Shown: in pieces, positions 37,118-50,929 of the stretch | Numbering within the stretch: the stretch's first letter is position 1 | Layout: every line of letters starts with the position of its first letter | From: Colletes latitarsis | Taxonomy: Eukaryota; Arthropoda; Insecta; Hymenoptera; Colletidae | Assembly (NCBI RefSeq): GCF_051014445.1 | Contig: NW_027488369.1 | Span: 18,618,001 to 18,682,000 of the forward strand | DNA: 64,000 nt | Direction: 5' to 3' | Translations under genes and position numbers: made by a program | Notes under the pieces: model-generated | What the model saw: only the letters and a program-made list of their open reading frames with translations | Told to the model about the DNA's origin: nothing | The model's database searches: none

Positions 37118-39447
37118 CTATAAGAAAAACGCGATAGTATGAGCCAGATGATTGCAAATACCAGAACTATCCCAGGCATAACCAGCGTTATCCTCTAAAA
37201 TATTATTCGCTACCAGGTTTAATTGACTGTTTCGGTGTGGTACCACATTACTACGTGGTCCAAGCCAGAAAAAGGCCAGGATCTGGCCAACAAGAATGCG
37301 AAAAATGCGAAAGTACGCGCCAGATGAGGGCAAATACCAGACCTAACCGAGACATAACCGGCGTTATCCTCTAAAATATTAATCGCAACCAGATTTAATT
37401 GACTGTTTCGGTGTGGTGCCGCATTACTACGTGATCCAAACCAGAAAAAGGCCAGGATCTGGCCAACAAGTATGCGAAAAATGCGAAAGTACGAGCCAGA
37501 TGAAGGCAAATACCAGACCTAACCCGGACATAACCGGCGTTATCCGCTAAAATATTAATCGCAACCAGGTTTAATTGATTGTTTCGTTGTGGAACCGCAT
37601 TACTACGGGATCCAAACCAGAAAAAAACCCATGACCTGGCCAACAACTATGAGAAAAGGCAAAAGTATGAGCCAGATGATTGCAAATACCAGAACTATTC
37701 CAGACATAACCAGCGTTATCCTCTGAAATATTATTCGCAACTAGGTTTAATTGACTGTTTCAGTCTGGTGCCACTTTACTACGTGGTCCAAGACAGAAGA
37801 AGGCCAGGATCTGGCCAACAAGTATGCGAAAAATGCGAAGGTCCGAGCCAGATGAGGGCAAATACCAGACCTAACCGAGACATAACCGGCGTTATCCTCT
37901 AAAATATTAATCGCAACCGGGTTCAATTGACTGTTTCGGTGTGGAACCACATTACTACGGGATCCAAACCAGAAAAAAACCCAGGATCTGGCCAACAACT
38001 ATGAGAGAAACGCGAAAGTATGAGCCAGATGATTGCAAATACCAGAACTATCCCAGGCATAACCAGCGTTATCCTCTAAAATATTATTCGCAACCAGGTT
38101 TAATTGACTGTTTCGGTGTGGTACCACATTACTACGTGGTCCAAGCCAGAAAAAGGCCAGGATCTGGCCAACAAGAATGCGGAAAAACGCGAATGTATGA
38201 GCCAGAGGAGGGCAAATACCAGACCTAACACAGACATAACCGGCGTTATCCTCTAAAATATTAATCGCAACCGGGTTTAATTGACTGTTTCGGTGTGGAA
38301 CCACATTACTACGGGATACAAACCAGAAAAAACCCAGGATCTGGCCAACAACTATAAGAAAAACGCGAAAGTATGAGCCAGATGATTGCAAATACCAGAA
38401 CTATCCCAGGCATAACCAGGGTTATCCGCTAAAATATTATTCGCAACCAGGTTTAATTGACTGTTTCGGTGTGGTACCACATTACTACGTGGTCCAAGCC
38501 AGAAAAAGGCCAGGGTCTGGCCAACAAGAATGCGAAAAATGCGAAAGTACGCGCCAGATGAGGGTAAATACCAGACCTAATCGAGACATTACCGGCATTA
38601 TCCTCTAAAATATTAATCGCAACCAGATTTAATTGACTGTTTCGGTGTGGCGCCGCATTACTACGTGATCCAAACCAGAAAAAGGCCAGGATCTGGCCAA
38701 CAAGTATGCGAAAAATGCGAAAGTACGAGCCAGATGAGGGCAAGTACCAGACCTAACCCGGACATAACCGGCGTTATCCGCTAAAATATTAATCGCAACC
38801 AGGTTTAATTGACTGTTTCGTTGTGGAACCGCATTACTACGGGATCCAAACCAGAAAAAAACCCAGGACCTGGCCAACAACTATGAGAAAAAGCAAAAGT
38901 ATGAGCCAGATGATTGCAAATACCAGAACTATCCCAGACATAACCAGCGTTATCCTCTAAAATATTATTCGCAACCAGGTTTAATTGACTGTTTCAGTCT
39001 GGTGCCACTTTACTACGTGGTCCAAAACAGAAGAAGGCCAGGATCTGGCCAACAAGTATGCGAAAAATGCGAAGTTCCGAGCCAGATGAGGGCAAATACC
39101 AGACCTAACCGAGACATAACCGGCGTTATCCTCTAAAATATTAATCGCAACCAGGTTCAATTGACTGTTTCGGTGTGGAACCACATTACTACGGGATCAA
39201 AACCAGAAAAAACCCAGGATCAGGCCAACAACTATGTGAAAAACGCGAAAGTATGAGCCAGATGATTGCAAATACCAGAACTATCCCAGGCATAACCAGC
39301 GTTATCCTCTAAAATATTATTCGCAACCAGGTTTAATTGACTGTTTCGGTGTGGTACCACATTACTACGTGGTCCAAGCCAGAAAAAGGCCAGGATCTGG
39401 CCAACAAGAATGCGATAAATGCGAAAGTACTCGCCAGATGAGGGCAA
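37118..39447 (+). repeat. 7-unit duplication at an offset of 1,234 bp
   Basis: Segments at 37,219-37,509, 37,395-37,646 and about 37,747-37,900 match 38,453-38,743, 38,629-38,880 and 38,981 onward at an offset of 1,234 bp (seven units plus two bases). Shared marks are gtggtccaagcc, the ttcagtctggtgccactttac variant and cagaaaaaaaccca. The copies differ at scattered bases, so this is older than the 1,056-bp duplication at 2.5 kb. Confidence 0.75.
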
Positions 39448-40582
39448 ATACCAGACCTAACCGAGACATTACCGGCATTATCCTCTACAATATTAATCGC
39501 AACCAGGTATAATTGACTGTTTCAGTGTGGTACCACATTACTACGTGATCCAAACCAGAAAAGGGCCAGGGTCTGGCCAATAAGTATGCGAAAAATGCGA
39601 AAGTCCGAGCCAGATGAGGGCAAATACCGGACCTAACCGAGACATAACCGGCGTTATCCTCTAAAATATTAATCGCAACCAGGTTCAATTGACTGTTTCT
39701 GTGTGGAACCACATTACTACGGGATCCAAACCAGAAAAAGGCCATGATCTCGCCAACAAGTATGCGAAAAATGCGAAAGTATGAGCCAGATGATTGCAAA
39801 TACCAGAACTATGCCTGAAATAACCACCGTTATCCTCTAAAATACGAATCGGAACATGCTTTTAATGACTGTCTCAGTGTGGTAACACATTACTACGAGA
39901 TCCAAACCATGAAAATCCCAGGATCGGGCCAACAAGAATGCGAAAATAGCGAAAGTACGAGCTAGATGTGGGCAAATCCCAGACCTACCCGAGACATAAC
40001 CGGCGTTATCCTCTAAAATATTAATCGCAACCAGGTTCAATTGACTGTTTCGGTGTGGAACCACATTACTACGGGATCCAAACCAGAAAAAGGCCATGAT
40101 CTGGCCAACAAGTATGCGAAAAACGCGAAAGCATGTGCCAGATGAGGGCTAATCCCAGACCTAACCGAGACATAATCGGCGTTATCCTCTAAAATATTAA
40201 TCGCAACCAGGTATAATTGACTGTTTCAGTGTGGTACCACATTACTACGTGAGCCAAACCAGAAAAGGGCCAGGGTCTGGCCAACAAGTATGCGAAAAAT
40301 GCGAAAGTACGAGCCAGATGAGGGCAAATCCCAGACCTAACCGAGACATAACCGGCGGTATCCTCTAAAATATTAATCGCAACCAGGTTTATTTGACTGT
40401 TTCGGTGTGGTAACGCATTACTACGTGATCCAAACCAGATAAAGCCCAGGATCTGGCCAACAAGTATGAGAAAAATGCGAAAGTTCGAGCCAGATGAGGG
40501 CAAATCCCAGACCTAACCCAGACAAAACCGGCGTTATCCCCTAAAATATTAACCGCAACCAGGTATAATTGACTGTTTCGGT
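38981..40582 (+). repeat. Duplicated block, first copy (partner 44,262-46,039)
   Basis: This block matches 44,262-46,039 at an offset of 5,281 bp up to about 39,450 and at 5,457 bp from 39,485. The step equals one unit that is extra in the second copy. Shared private marks include tggccaataagtatgcg, gcatgtgccagatgagggct and the tgcctgaaataaccaccg variant. The match stops where the first copy reads tggtaccacattactacg and the second reads gctacggtgatcc. Confidence 0.82.
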
Positions 40583-40929
40583 GTGGTACCACATTACTAC
40601 GTGATCCAAACCAGAAAAAGGCCAGGATCTGGCCAACAAGTATGCGAAAAGTGCGAAAGTACGAGGCAGTTCAGGGCAAATCCCAGACATAACCGTGACA
40701 TAACCGGCCTTATCCTGTAAAATATTTATAGCAACCAGGTTTAATTGACTGGTTCGGTGTGGTACCGCATTACTACGTGATCCAAACCTGAAAGAGGCCA
40801 GGATCTGGCCAACAAGTATGCGAAAAACGCGAAAGTACGAGCCAGATGATTGCAAATACCAGAACTCACCCAGAATAACCAGCGCTATCCTCTAAAATAC
40901 TAATCTGAACCAGGTTTAATTGACTGTTT

Positions 40930-43361
40930 CAGTGTGGTACATCATTTCTACGTGATCCAAACCAGAAAAAGGCCAGGATCTGGCCAACAAGTATGCGAAA
41001 AACGCGAAAGTACGAGCCAGATGAGGACAAATCCCAGACCTACCCGAGACATAACCAGCGTTATCCTCTAAAATACAAATCGGAGCCAGCTTCTATTGAC
41101 TGTTTCAGTGTGGTACCACATTACTACGTGATCCAAACCAGAAAAAGGCCAGGATCTGGCCAACAAGTATGCGAAAAACGCGAAAGTACGAGCCAGATAA
41201 GGACAAATCCCAAACCTACCCGAGACATAACCGGCGTTATCCTCTAAAATATTAATCGCAACCAGTTTAATTGACTGTTTCGGTGTGGAACCTCATTACT
41301 ACAGGATCCAAAACAGAAAAAACCCAGGATCTGGTCAACAAGTATGCGAAAAACGCGAAAGTATGAGCCAGATGATTGCAAATACCAGAACTAACCCAGA
41401 CATAACCAGCGTTATCCTCTAAAATTCTTATCGGAACCAGCTTCTATTGATCGTTTCAGTATGGTACCACATTACTACGTTATCCAAACGAGAAAAGGGC
41501 CAGGGTCTGGCCAACAATTGTGCGAAAAACGCGAAAGTATGAGCCAGATGATTTCAAATACCAGAACTAACACAGACATAACCAGCGTTATCCTCTAAAA
41601 TACTAATCGGAACCAGCTTTTATTGACAGTTTCAGTGTGGTACCACTTCACTACGCGGTCCAATCCTGAAGAAGGCCAGTATGTGGCCAACAAGTATGCG
41701 AAAACTGCGAAAGTACGAGCCAGTTGAGGGCAAATACCAGACCTAACCGAGACATAACCGGCGTTATCCTCTAAAATATTAATCGCAACCAGGTTTAATT
41801 GACTGTTTCGGTGTGGAACCACATTACTACGGGATCCAAACCAGAAAAAACCCAGAATCTGGCCAACAACTATGAGAAAAACGCGAAAGTATGAGCCAGA
41901 TGGTTGCAAATACCAGAACTATCCCAGACATACCCAGCGTTATCCACTAAAATATTATTCGCAACCAGGTTTAATTGACTGTTTCGGTGTGGTACCACAT
42001 TACTACGTGGTCCAAGCCAGAAAAGGGCCAGGATCTGGCCAACAAGTATGCGAAAAATGCGAAAGTACGAGCCAGATGAGGGCAAATACCATACCTAACC
42101 GAGACATTACCGGCTTTATCCTCTAAAATATTAATCGCAACCAGATTTAATTGACTGTTTCGGTGTGGTAACGCATTACTACGTGATCCGAACCTGAAAG
42201 AGGCCAGGATCTGGCCAACAAGTATGCGAAAAATGCGAAAGTATGAGCCAGATGATTGCAAATACCGGAACTAACCCAGACATAACCAGCGTTATCCTCT
42301 AAAATATTAATCGCAACCAGGTTTAATTGACTGTTTCGGTGTGGTGCCGCATTACTACGTGATCCAAAACAGAAAAAGGCCAGGGTCTGGCCCCCAAGAA
42401 TGCGAAAATTGCGAAAGTACGAGCCAGATGATTGCAAATACCAGAATTATCCCAGACATAACCAGCGTTATCCTCTAAAATACAAATCGGAACCAGCTTC
42501 TATTGACTGTTTCAGTGTGGTACCACATTACTACGTGATCCAAACCAGAAAAAGGCCAGGATCTGGCCAACAAGTATGCGAAAAACGCGAAAGTACGAGC
42601 CAGATAAGGACAAATCCCAGACCTACCCGAGACATAACCGGCGTTATCCTCTAAAATATTAATCGCAACCAGTTTAATTGACTATTTCGGTGTGGAAACT
42701 CATTACTACGGGATCCAAAGCAGAAAAAACCCAGGATCTGGTCAACAAGTATGCGAAAAACGCGAAAGTATGAGCCAGATGATTTCAAATACCAGAACTA
42801 ACACAGGCATAACCCGCGTTATCCTCTAAAGTATTATTCGGAACCAGCTTCTATTGACTGTTTCAGTGTGGTACCACATTACTACGTGATCCAAACCAGA
42901 AAAAGCCCAGGATCTGGCCAACAAGTATGCGAAAAACGCGAATATATGAGCCATCTCATGATTGCAAATACCAGAACTAACCCTGACATAACCAGCGTTA
43001 TCCTCTAAAATACGCATCGGAACATGCTTTTAATGACTGTTCCAGTGTGGTACCATATTACTACGTGATCCAAGCCAGAAACAGCCCAGGATCGGGCCAA
43101 CAAGAATGCGAAAAATGCGAAAGTACGAGCCTGATGAGGGAAAATCCCAGACCTAACCGAGACGTAACCGGCGTTATCCCCTAAAATATTAATCGCAACC
43201 AGGTATAATTGACTGTTTCGGTGTGGTACCGCATTGCTACGATGATCCATACCAGAAAGAGGCCAGGATCTGGCCAACAAGTATGCGAAAAATGCGAAAG
43301 TATGAGCCAGATGATTGCAAATACCAGAACTAACCCAGACATAACCAGCGTTATCCTCTAA
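40930..43361 (+). repeat. Block B1 of the 41-50 kb duplication set
   Basis: The left part matches 46,734-47,670 at offsets of 5,804 then 5,628 bp. The right part (from about 41,971) matches 49,177-50,567 at 7,206 bp. The step between 5,804 and 5,628 is one unit. Marks include actgcgaaagtacgagccag followed by ttgaggg, gacattaccggcttta and a 3-bp insertion giving gagccatctcatgattgc near 42,950. It behaves as the composite parent, or the recombined product, of two later blocks. Confidence 0.78.
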
Positions 43362-44261
43362 AATATTAATCGCAACCAGGTTTGATTGACTGTTTCAATG
43401 TGGTACCACAATACTACGTGATCCAAACCAGAAAAAGCCCAGGATCTGGCCAACAAGTATGCGAAAAACGCGAAAGTATATGCCAGATGATAGCATATAC
43501 CAGAACTAACCCAGACATAACCAGCGTTATCCTCTAAAATACTAATCGGAACCAGCTTCTATTGACCGTTTCAGTGTGGTACCACATTACTACGTGATCC
43601 GAACCAGAAAAAGGCTAGGATCAGGCCAACAAGTATGCGAATAACGCGAAAGTATGTGCCAGATGATTGCAAATACCAGAACTATCCCAGGCATAACCAG
43701 CGTTATCCACTAAAATATTATTCGCAACCAGGTTTAATTCACTGTTTCGGTGTGGTACCACATTACTACGTGGTCCAAGCCAGAAAAGGGCCAGGATCTG
43801 GCCAACAAGTATGCGAAAAATGCGAAAGTACGAGCCAGATGAGGGCAAATACCATACCTAACCGAGACATTACCGGCTTTATCCTCTAAAATATTAATCG
43901 CAACCAGATTTAATTGACTGTTTCAGTCTGGTGCCACTTTACTACGTGGTCCAAGACAGAAGAAGGCCAGGATCTGGCCAACAAGTATGCGAAAAATGCG
44001 AAGGTCCGAGCCAGATGAGGGCAAATACCAGACCTAACCGAGACATAACCGGCGTTATCCTCTAAAATATTAATCGCAAACAGGTTCAATTGACTGTTTC
44101 GGTGTGGAACCACATTACTACGGGATCCAAACCAGAGAAAAACCCAGGACCTGGCCAACAACTATGAGAAAAAGCAAAAGTATGAGCCAGATGATTGCAA
44201 ATACCAGAACTATCCCAGACATAACCAGCGTTATCCTCTAAAATATTATTCGCAACCAGGT

Positions 44262-46039
44262 TTAATTGACTGTTTCAGTCTGGTGCCACTTTACTACGTG
44301 GTCCAAGACAGAAGAAGGCCAGGATCTGGCCAACAAGTATGCGAAAAATGCGAAGTTCCGAGCCAGATGAGGGAAAATACCAGACCTAACCGAGACATAA
44401 CCGGCGTTATCCTCTAAAATATTAATCGCAACCAGGTTCAATTGACTGTTTCGGTGTGGAACCACATTACTACGGGATCCAAACCTGAAAAAACCCAGGA
44501 TCTGGCCAACAACTATGTGAAAAACGCGAAAGTATGAGCCAGATGATTGCAAATACCACAACTATCCCAGGCATAACCAGCGTTATCCTCTAAAATATTA
44601 TTCGCAACCAGGTTTAATTGACTGTTTCGGTGTGGTACCACATTACTACGTGGTCCAAGCCAGAAAAAGGCCAGGATCTGGCCAACAAGAATGCGATAAA
44701 TGCGAAAGTTCGCGCCAGATGAGGGCAAATACCAGACCTAACCGAGACATTACCGGCATTATCCTTTAAAATATTAATCGCAACCAGATTTAGTTGACTG
44801 TTTCGGTGTGGTACCGCATTACTACGTGATCCAAACCAGAAAAAGCCCAGGATCTGGCCAACAAGTATGCGAAAAACGCGAAAGTATGTGCCAGATGAGG
44901 GGTAATCCCAGACCTAACCGAGACATAACCGGCGTTATCCTCTAAAATATTAATCGCAACCAGGTATAATTGACTGTTTCAGTGTGGTACCACATTACTA
45001 CGTGATCCAAACCAGAAAAGGGCCAGGGTCTGGCCAATAAGTATGCGAAAAATGCGAAAGTCCGAGCCAGATGAGGGCAAATACCAGACCTAACCGAGAC
45101 ATAACCGGCGTTATCCTCTAAAATATTAATCGCAACCAGGTTCAATTGGCTGTTTCTGTGTGGAACCACATTACTACGGGATCCAAACCAGAAAAAGGCC
45201 ATGATCTCGCCAACAAGTATGCGAAAAATGCGAAAGTATGAGCCAGATGATTGCAAATACCAGAACTATGCCTGAAATAACCACCGTTATCCTCTAAAAT
45301 ACGAATCGGAACATGCTTTTAATGACGGTCTCAGTGTGGTAACACATTACTACGAGATCCAAACCAGAAAAATCCCAGGAACGGGCCAACAAGAATGCGA
45401 AAAAAGCGAAAGTACGAGCTAGATGTGGGCAAATCCCAGACCTACCCGAGACATAACCGGCGTTATCCTCTAAAATATTAATCGCAACCAGGTTCAATTG
45501 ACTGTTTCGGTGTGGAACCACATTACTACGGGATCCAAACCAGAAAAAGGCCATGATCTGGCCAACAAGTATGCGAAAAACGCGAAAGCATGTGCCAGAT
45601 GAGGGCTAATCCCAGACCTAACCGAGACATAATCGGCGTTATCCTCTAAAATATTAATCGCAACCAGGTATAATTGACTGTTTCAGTGTGGTACCACATT
45701 ACTACGTGATCCAAACCAGAAAAGGGCCAGGGTCTGGCCAACAAGTATGCGAAAAATGCGAAAGTACGAGCCAGATGAGGGCAAATCCCAGACCTAACCG
45801 AGACATAACCGGCGGTATCCTCTAAAATATTAATCGCAACCAGGTTTATTTGACTGTTTCGGTGTGGTAACGCATTACTACGTGATCCAAACCAGATAAA
45901 GCCCAGGATCTGGCCAACAAGTATGAGAAAAATGCGAAAGTTCGAGCCAGATGAGGGCAAATCCCAGACCTAACCCAGACAAAACCGGCGTTATCCCCTA
46001 AAATATTAACCGCAACCAGGTATAATTGACTGTTTCGGA
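44262..46039 (+). repeat. Duplicated block, second copy (partner 38,981-40,582)
   Basis: This is the second copy of the block at 38,981-40,582, about one unit longer. The extra unit lies around 44,770-44,940 and contains gtttagttgactg and gatgaggggtaatccc. Differences elsewhere are single bases, such as gatccaaacc here for gagccaaacc in the first copy. Confidence 0.82.
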
Positions 46040-46137
46040 GTGGTACCGCATTGCTACGGTGATCCAAGCAAGAAAAAACCCAGGATCTGGCCAACAAGTA
46101 TGCGAAAATGCGAAAGTACGATCCAGATGAGGGCAAA

Positions 46138-48924
46138 TCCCAGACCTACCCGAGACATAACCGGCGTTATCCTCTAAAATATTATTCGCAACTAGGATTA
46201 ATTGACTGTTTCGGTGTGGTGCCGCATTACTACGTGATCCAAACCAGAAAAAGGCCAGGATCTGGCAACCAAGAATGCGAAAAATGCGAAAGTACGAGCC
46301 AGATGATTGCATATACCAGAACTATCCCAGACATAACCAGCGTTATCCTCTAAAATACGCATCGGAACATGCTTTTAATGACTGTTTCAGTGTGGTACCA
46401 CATTACTACCTGATCCAAACCAGAAAAAGCCGAGGATCGGGCCAACAACAATGCGGAAAACGCGAAAGTATGAGCCAGATGATTGCAAATACCAGATCTA
46501 ACACAGACATATCCTGCGTTATCCTCTAAAATACTAATCGGAACCAGCTTTTATTGACAGTGTGGTACCACATTACTACGTGATCCAAACCAGAAAAAGG
46601 CCAGGATCTGGCCAACAAGTATGCGAAACCCGCGAAAGTATGTGCCAGATGATAGCAAATACCAGAACTAACCCAGACATAACCAGCGTTATCCTCTAAA
46701 ATACTAATCGGAACCAGCTTCTATTGACTGTTTCAGTGTGGTACAACATTTCTACGTGATCCAAACCAGAAAAAGGCCAGGATCTGGCCAACAAGTATGC
46801 GAAAAACGCGAAAGTACGAGCCAGATGAGGACAAATCCCAGACCTACCCGAGACATAACCAGCGTTATCCTCTAAAATACAAATCGGAGCCAGCTTCTAT
46901 TGACTGTTTCAGTGTGGTACCACATTACTACGTGATCCAAACCAGAAAAAGGCCAGGATCTGGCCAACAAGTATGCGAAAAACGCGAAAGTACGAGCCAG
47001 ATAAGGACAAATCCCAGACCTACCCGAGACATAACCGGCGTTATCCTCTAAAATATTAATCGCAACCAGTTTAATTGACTGTTTCGGTGTGGAACCACAT
47101 TACTACGGGATCCAAACCAGAAAAAACCCAGAATCTGGCCAACAACTATGAGAAAAACGCGAAAGTATGAGCCAGATGGTTGCAAATACCAGAACTAACA
47201 CAGGCATAACCCGCGTTATCCTCTACAGTATTATTCGCAACCAGCTTTTATTGACAGTTTCAGTGTGGTACCACTTCACTACGCGGTCCAATCCAGAAGA
47301 AGGCCAGTATGTGGCCAACAAGTATGCGAAAACTGCGAAAGTACGAGCCAGTTGAGGGCAAATACCAGACCTAACCGAGACATAACCGGCGTTATCCTCT
47401 AAAATATTAATCGCAACCAGGTTTAATTGACTGTTTCGGTGTGGAACCACATTACTACGGGATCCAAACCAGAAAAAACCCAGAATCTGGCCAACAACTA
47501 TGAGAAAAACGCGAAAGTATGAGCCAGATGGTTGCAAATACCAGAACTATCCCAGACATACCCAGCGTTATCCACTAAAATGTTATTCGCAACCAGGTTT
47601 AATTGACTGTTTCGGTGTGGTACCACATTACTACGTGGTCCAAGCCAGAAAAGGGCCAGGATCTGGCCAACAAGTATGCGAAAAATGCGAAAGTATGAGC
47701 CAGATGATTGCAAATACCGGAACTAACCCAGACATAACCAGCGTTATCCTCTAAAATATTAATCGCAACCAGGTTTAATTGACTGTTTCGGTGTGGTGCC
47801 GCATTACTACGTGATCCAAAACAGAAAAATGCCAGGGTCTGGCCACCAAGAATGCGAAAAATGCGAAAGTACGAGCCAGATGATTGCAAATACCAGAACT
47901 ATCCCAGACATAACCAGCGTTATCCTCTAAAATACAAATCGGAACCAGCTTCTATTGACTGTTTCAGTGTGGTACCACATTACTACGTGATCCAAACCAG
48001 AAAAAGGCCAGGATCTGGCCAACAAGTATGCGAAAAACGCGAAAGTACGAGCCAGATAAGGACAAATCCCAGACCTACCCGAGACATAACCGGCGTTATC
48101 CTCTAAAATATTATTCGCAACTAGGATTAATTGACTGTTTCGGTGTGGTGCCGCATTACTACGTGATCCAAACCAGAAAAAGGCCAGGATCTGGCAACCA
48201 AGAATGCGAAAAATGCGAAAGTACGAGCCAGATGATTGCATATACCAGAACTATCCCAGACATAACCAGCGTTATCCTCTAAAATACGCATCGGAACATG
48301 CTTTTAATGACTGTTTCAGTGTGGTACCACATTACTACCTGATCCAAACCAGAAAAAGCCGAGGATCGGGCCAACAACAATGCGGAAAACGCGAAAGTAT
48401 GAGCCAGATGATTGCAAATACCAGAACTAACACAGACATATCCTGCGTTATCCTCTAAAATACTAATCGGAACCAGCTTTTATTGACAGTGTGGTACCAC
48501 ATTACTACGTGATCCAAACCAGAAAAAGGCCAGGATCTGGCCAACAAGTATGCGAAACCCGCGAAAGTATGTGCCAGATGATAGCAAATACCAGAACTAA
48601 CCCAGACATAACCAGCGTTATCCTCTAAAATACTAATCGGAACCAGCTTCTATTGACTGTTTCAGTGTGGTACAACATTTCTACGTGATCCAAACCAGAA
48701 AAAGGCCAGGATCTGGCCAACAAGTATGCGAAAAACGCGAAAGTACGAGCCAGATGAGGACAAATCCCAGACCTACCCGAGACATAACCAGCGTTATCCT
48801 CTAAAATACAAATCGGAGCCAGCTTCTATTGACTGTTTCAGTGTGGTACCACATTACTACGTGATCCAAACCAGAAAAAGGCCAGGATCTGGCCAACAAG
48901 TATGCGAAAAACGCGAAAGTACGA
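46138..48924 (+). repeat. 1,929-bp offset duplication (46,138-46,995 with 48,067-48,924)
   Basis: The two stretches match at an offset of 1,929 bp and share rare marks: attattcgcaactaggatta, ggcaaccaagaatgcg, gccgaggatcgggcc, a 6-bp deletion giving ttgacagtgtgg, and gcgaaacccgcg. The first copy then continues for two more units that the second lacks, because the second joins ttgagggcaaatacc, which lies at 47,346 in the first. The following 47,346-47,690 and 48,924-49,268 match at 1,578 bp, which is 351 bp (two units) less. Confidence 0.85.
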
Positions 48925-50567
48925 GCCAGTTGAGGGCAAATACCAGACCTAACCGAGACATAACCGGCGTTATCCTCTAAAATATTAATCGCAACCAGGT
49001 TTAATTGACTGTTTCGGTGTGGAACCACATTACAACGGGATCCAAACCAGAAAAAACCCAGAATCTGGCCAACAACTATGAGAAAAACGCGAAAGTATGA
49101 GCCAGATGGTTGCAAATACCAGAACTATCCCAGACATACCCAGCCTTATCCACTAAAATGTTATTCGCAACCAGGTTTAATTGACTGTTTCGGTGTGGTA
49201 CCACATTACTACGTGGTCCAAGCCAGAAAAGGGCCAGGATCTGGCCAACAACTATGCGAAAAATGCGAAAGTACGAGCCAGATGAGGGTAAATACCATAC
49301 CTAACCGAGACATTACTGGCTTTATCCTCTAAAATATTAATCGCAACCAGATTTAATTGACTGTTTCGGTGTGGTAACGCATTACTACGTGATCCGAACC
49401 TGAAAGAGGCCAGGATCTGGCCAACAAGTATGCGAAAAATGCGAAAGTATGAGCCAGATGATTGCAAATACCGGAACTAACCCAGACATAACCAGCGTTA
49501 TCCTCTAAAATATTAATCGCAACCAGGTTTAATTGACTGTTTCGGTGTGGTGCCGCATTACTACGTGATCCAAAACAGAAAAAGGCCAGGGTCTGGCCAC
49601 CAAGAATGCGAAAAATGCGAAAGTACGAGCCAGATGATTGCAAATACCAGAACTATCCCAGACATAACCAGCGTTATCCTCTAAAATACAAATCGGAACC
49701 AGCTTCTATTGACTGTTTCAGTGTGGTACCACATTACTACGTGATCCAAACCAGAAAAAGGCCAGGATCTGGCCAACAAGTATGCGAAAAACGCGAAAGT
49801 ACGAGCCAGATAAGGACAAATCCCAGACCTACCCGAGACATAACCGGCGTTATCCTCTAAAATATTAATCGCAATCAGTTTAATTGACTGTTTCGGTGTG
49901 GAAACTCATTACTACGGGATCCAAAGCAGAAAAAACCCAGGATCTGGTCAACAAGTATGCGAAAAACGCGAAAGTATGAGCCAGATGATTTCAAATACCA
50001 GAACTAACACAGGCATAACCCGCGTTATCCTCTAAAGTATTATTCGGAACCAGCTTCTATTGACTGTTTCAGTGTGGTACCACATTACTACGTGATCCAA
50101 ACCAGAAAAAGCCCAGGATCTGGCCAACAAGTATGCGAAAAACGCGAATATATGAGCCATCTCATGATTGCAAATACCAGAACTTACCCTGACATAACCA
50201 GCGTTATCCTCTAAAATACGCATCGGAACATGCTTTTAATGACTGTTTCAGTGTGGTACCATATTACTACGTGATCCAAACCAGAAAAAGCCCAGGATCG
50301 GGCCAACAAGAATGCGAAAAATGCGAAAGTACGAGCCTGATGAGGGAAAATCCCAGACCTAACCGAGACGTAACCGGCGTTATCCCCTAAAGTATTAATC
50401 GCAACCAGGTATAATTGACTGTTTCGGTGTGGTACCGCATTGCTACGATGATCCAAACCAGAAAGAGGCCAGGATCTGGCCAACAAGTATGCGAAAAATG
50501 CGAAAGTATGAGCCAGATGATTGCAAATACCAGAACTAACCCAGACATAACCAGCGTTATCCTCTAA
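48663..50567 (+). repeat. Block B3 of the 41-50 kb duplication set
   Basis: This stretch is a mosaic. Its left part follows the 46.7-kb block at an offset of 1,929 then 1,578 bp, and its right part from about 49,250 follows the 42-kb block at 7,206 bp. It carries the same gagccatctcatgattgc insertion at about 50,155 as the 42.9-kb copy. The mosaic shows that block boundaries moved by exchange inside units. Confidence 0.8.
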
Positions 50568-50929
50568 AATACGAATCGGAACATGCTTTTAATGACTGTT
50601 TCAGTGTGGTACCACATTACTACGTGATCCAAACCAGGAATAGCCCAGGATCGGGCCAACAAGAATGCGCAAAATGCGAAAGTATGAGCCAGATGATTGC
50701 AAATACCAGAACTAACCCTGACATAACCAGCGTTATCCTCTAAAATACGAATCGGAACAAGCTTTTAATGACTGTTTCAGTGTGGTACCACATTACTACG
50801 TGATCCAAACCAGGAAAAGCCCAGGATCGGGCCAACACGAATGCGCAAAATGCGAAAGTATGAGCCAGATGATTGCAAATACCAGAACTAACCCAGACAT
50901 AACCAGCGTTATCCTCTAAAATATTAATC

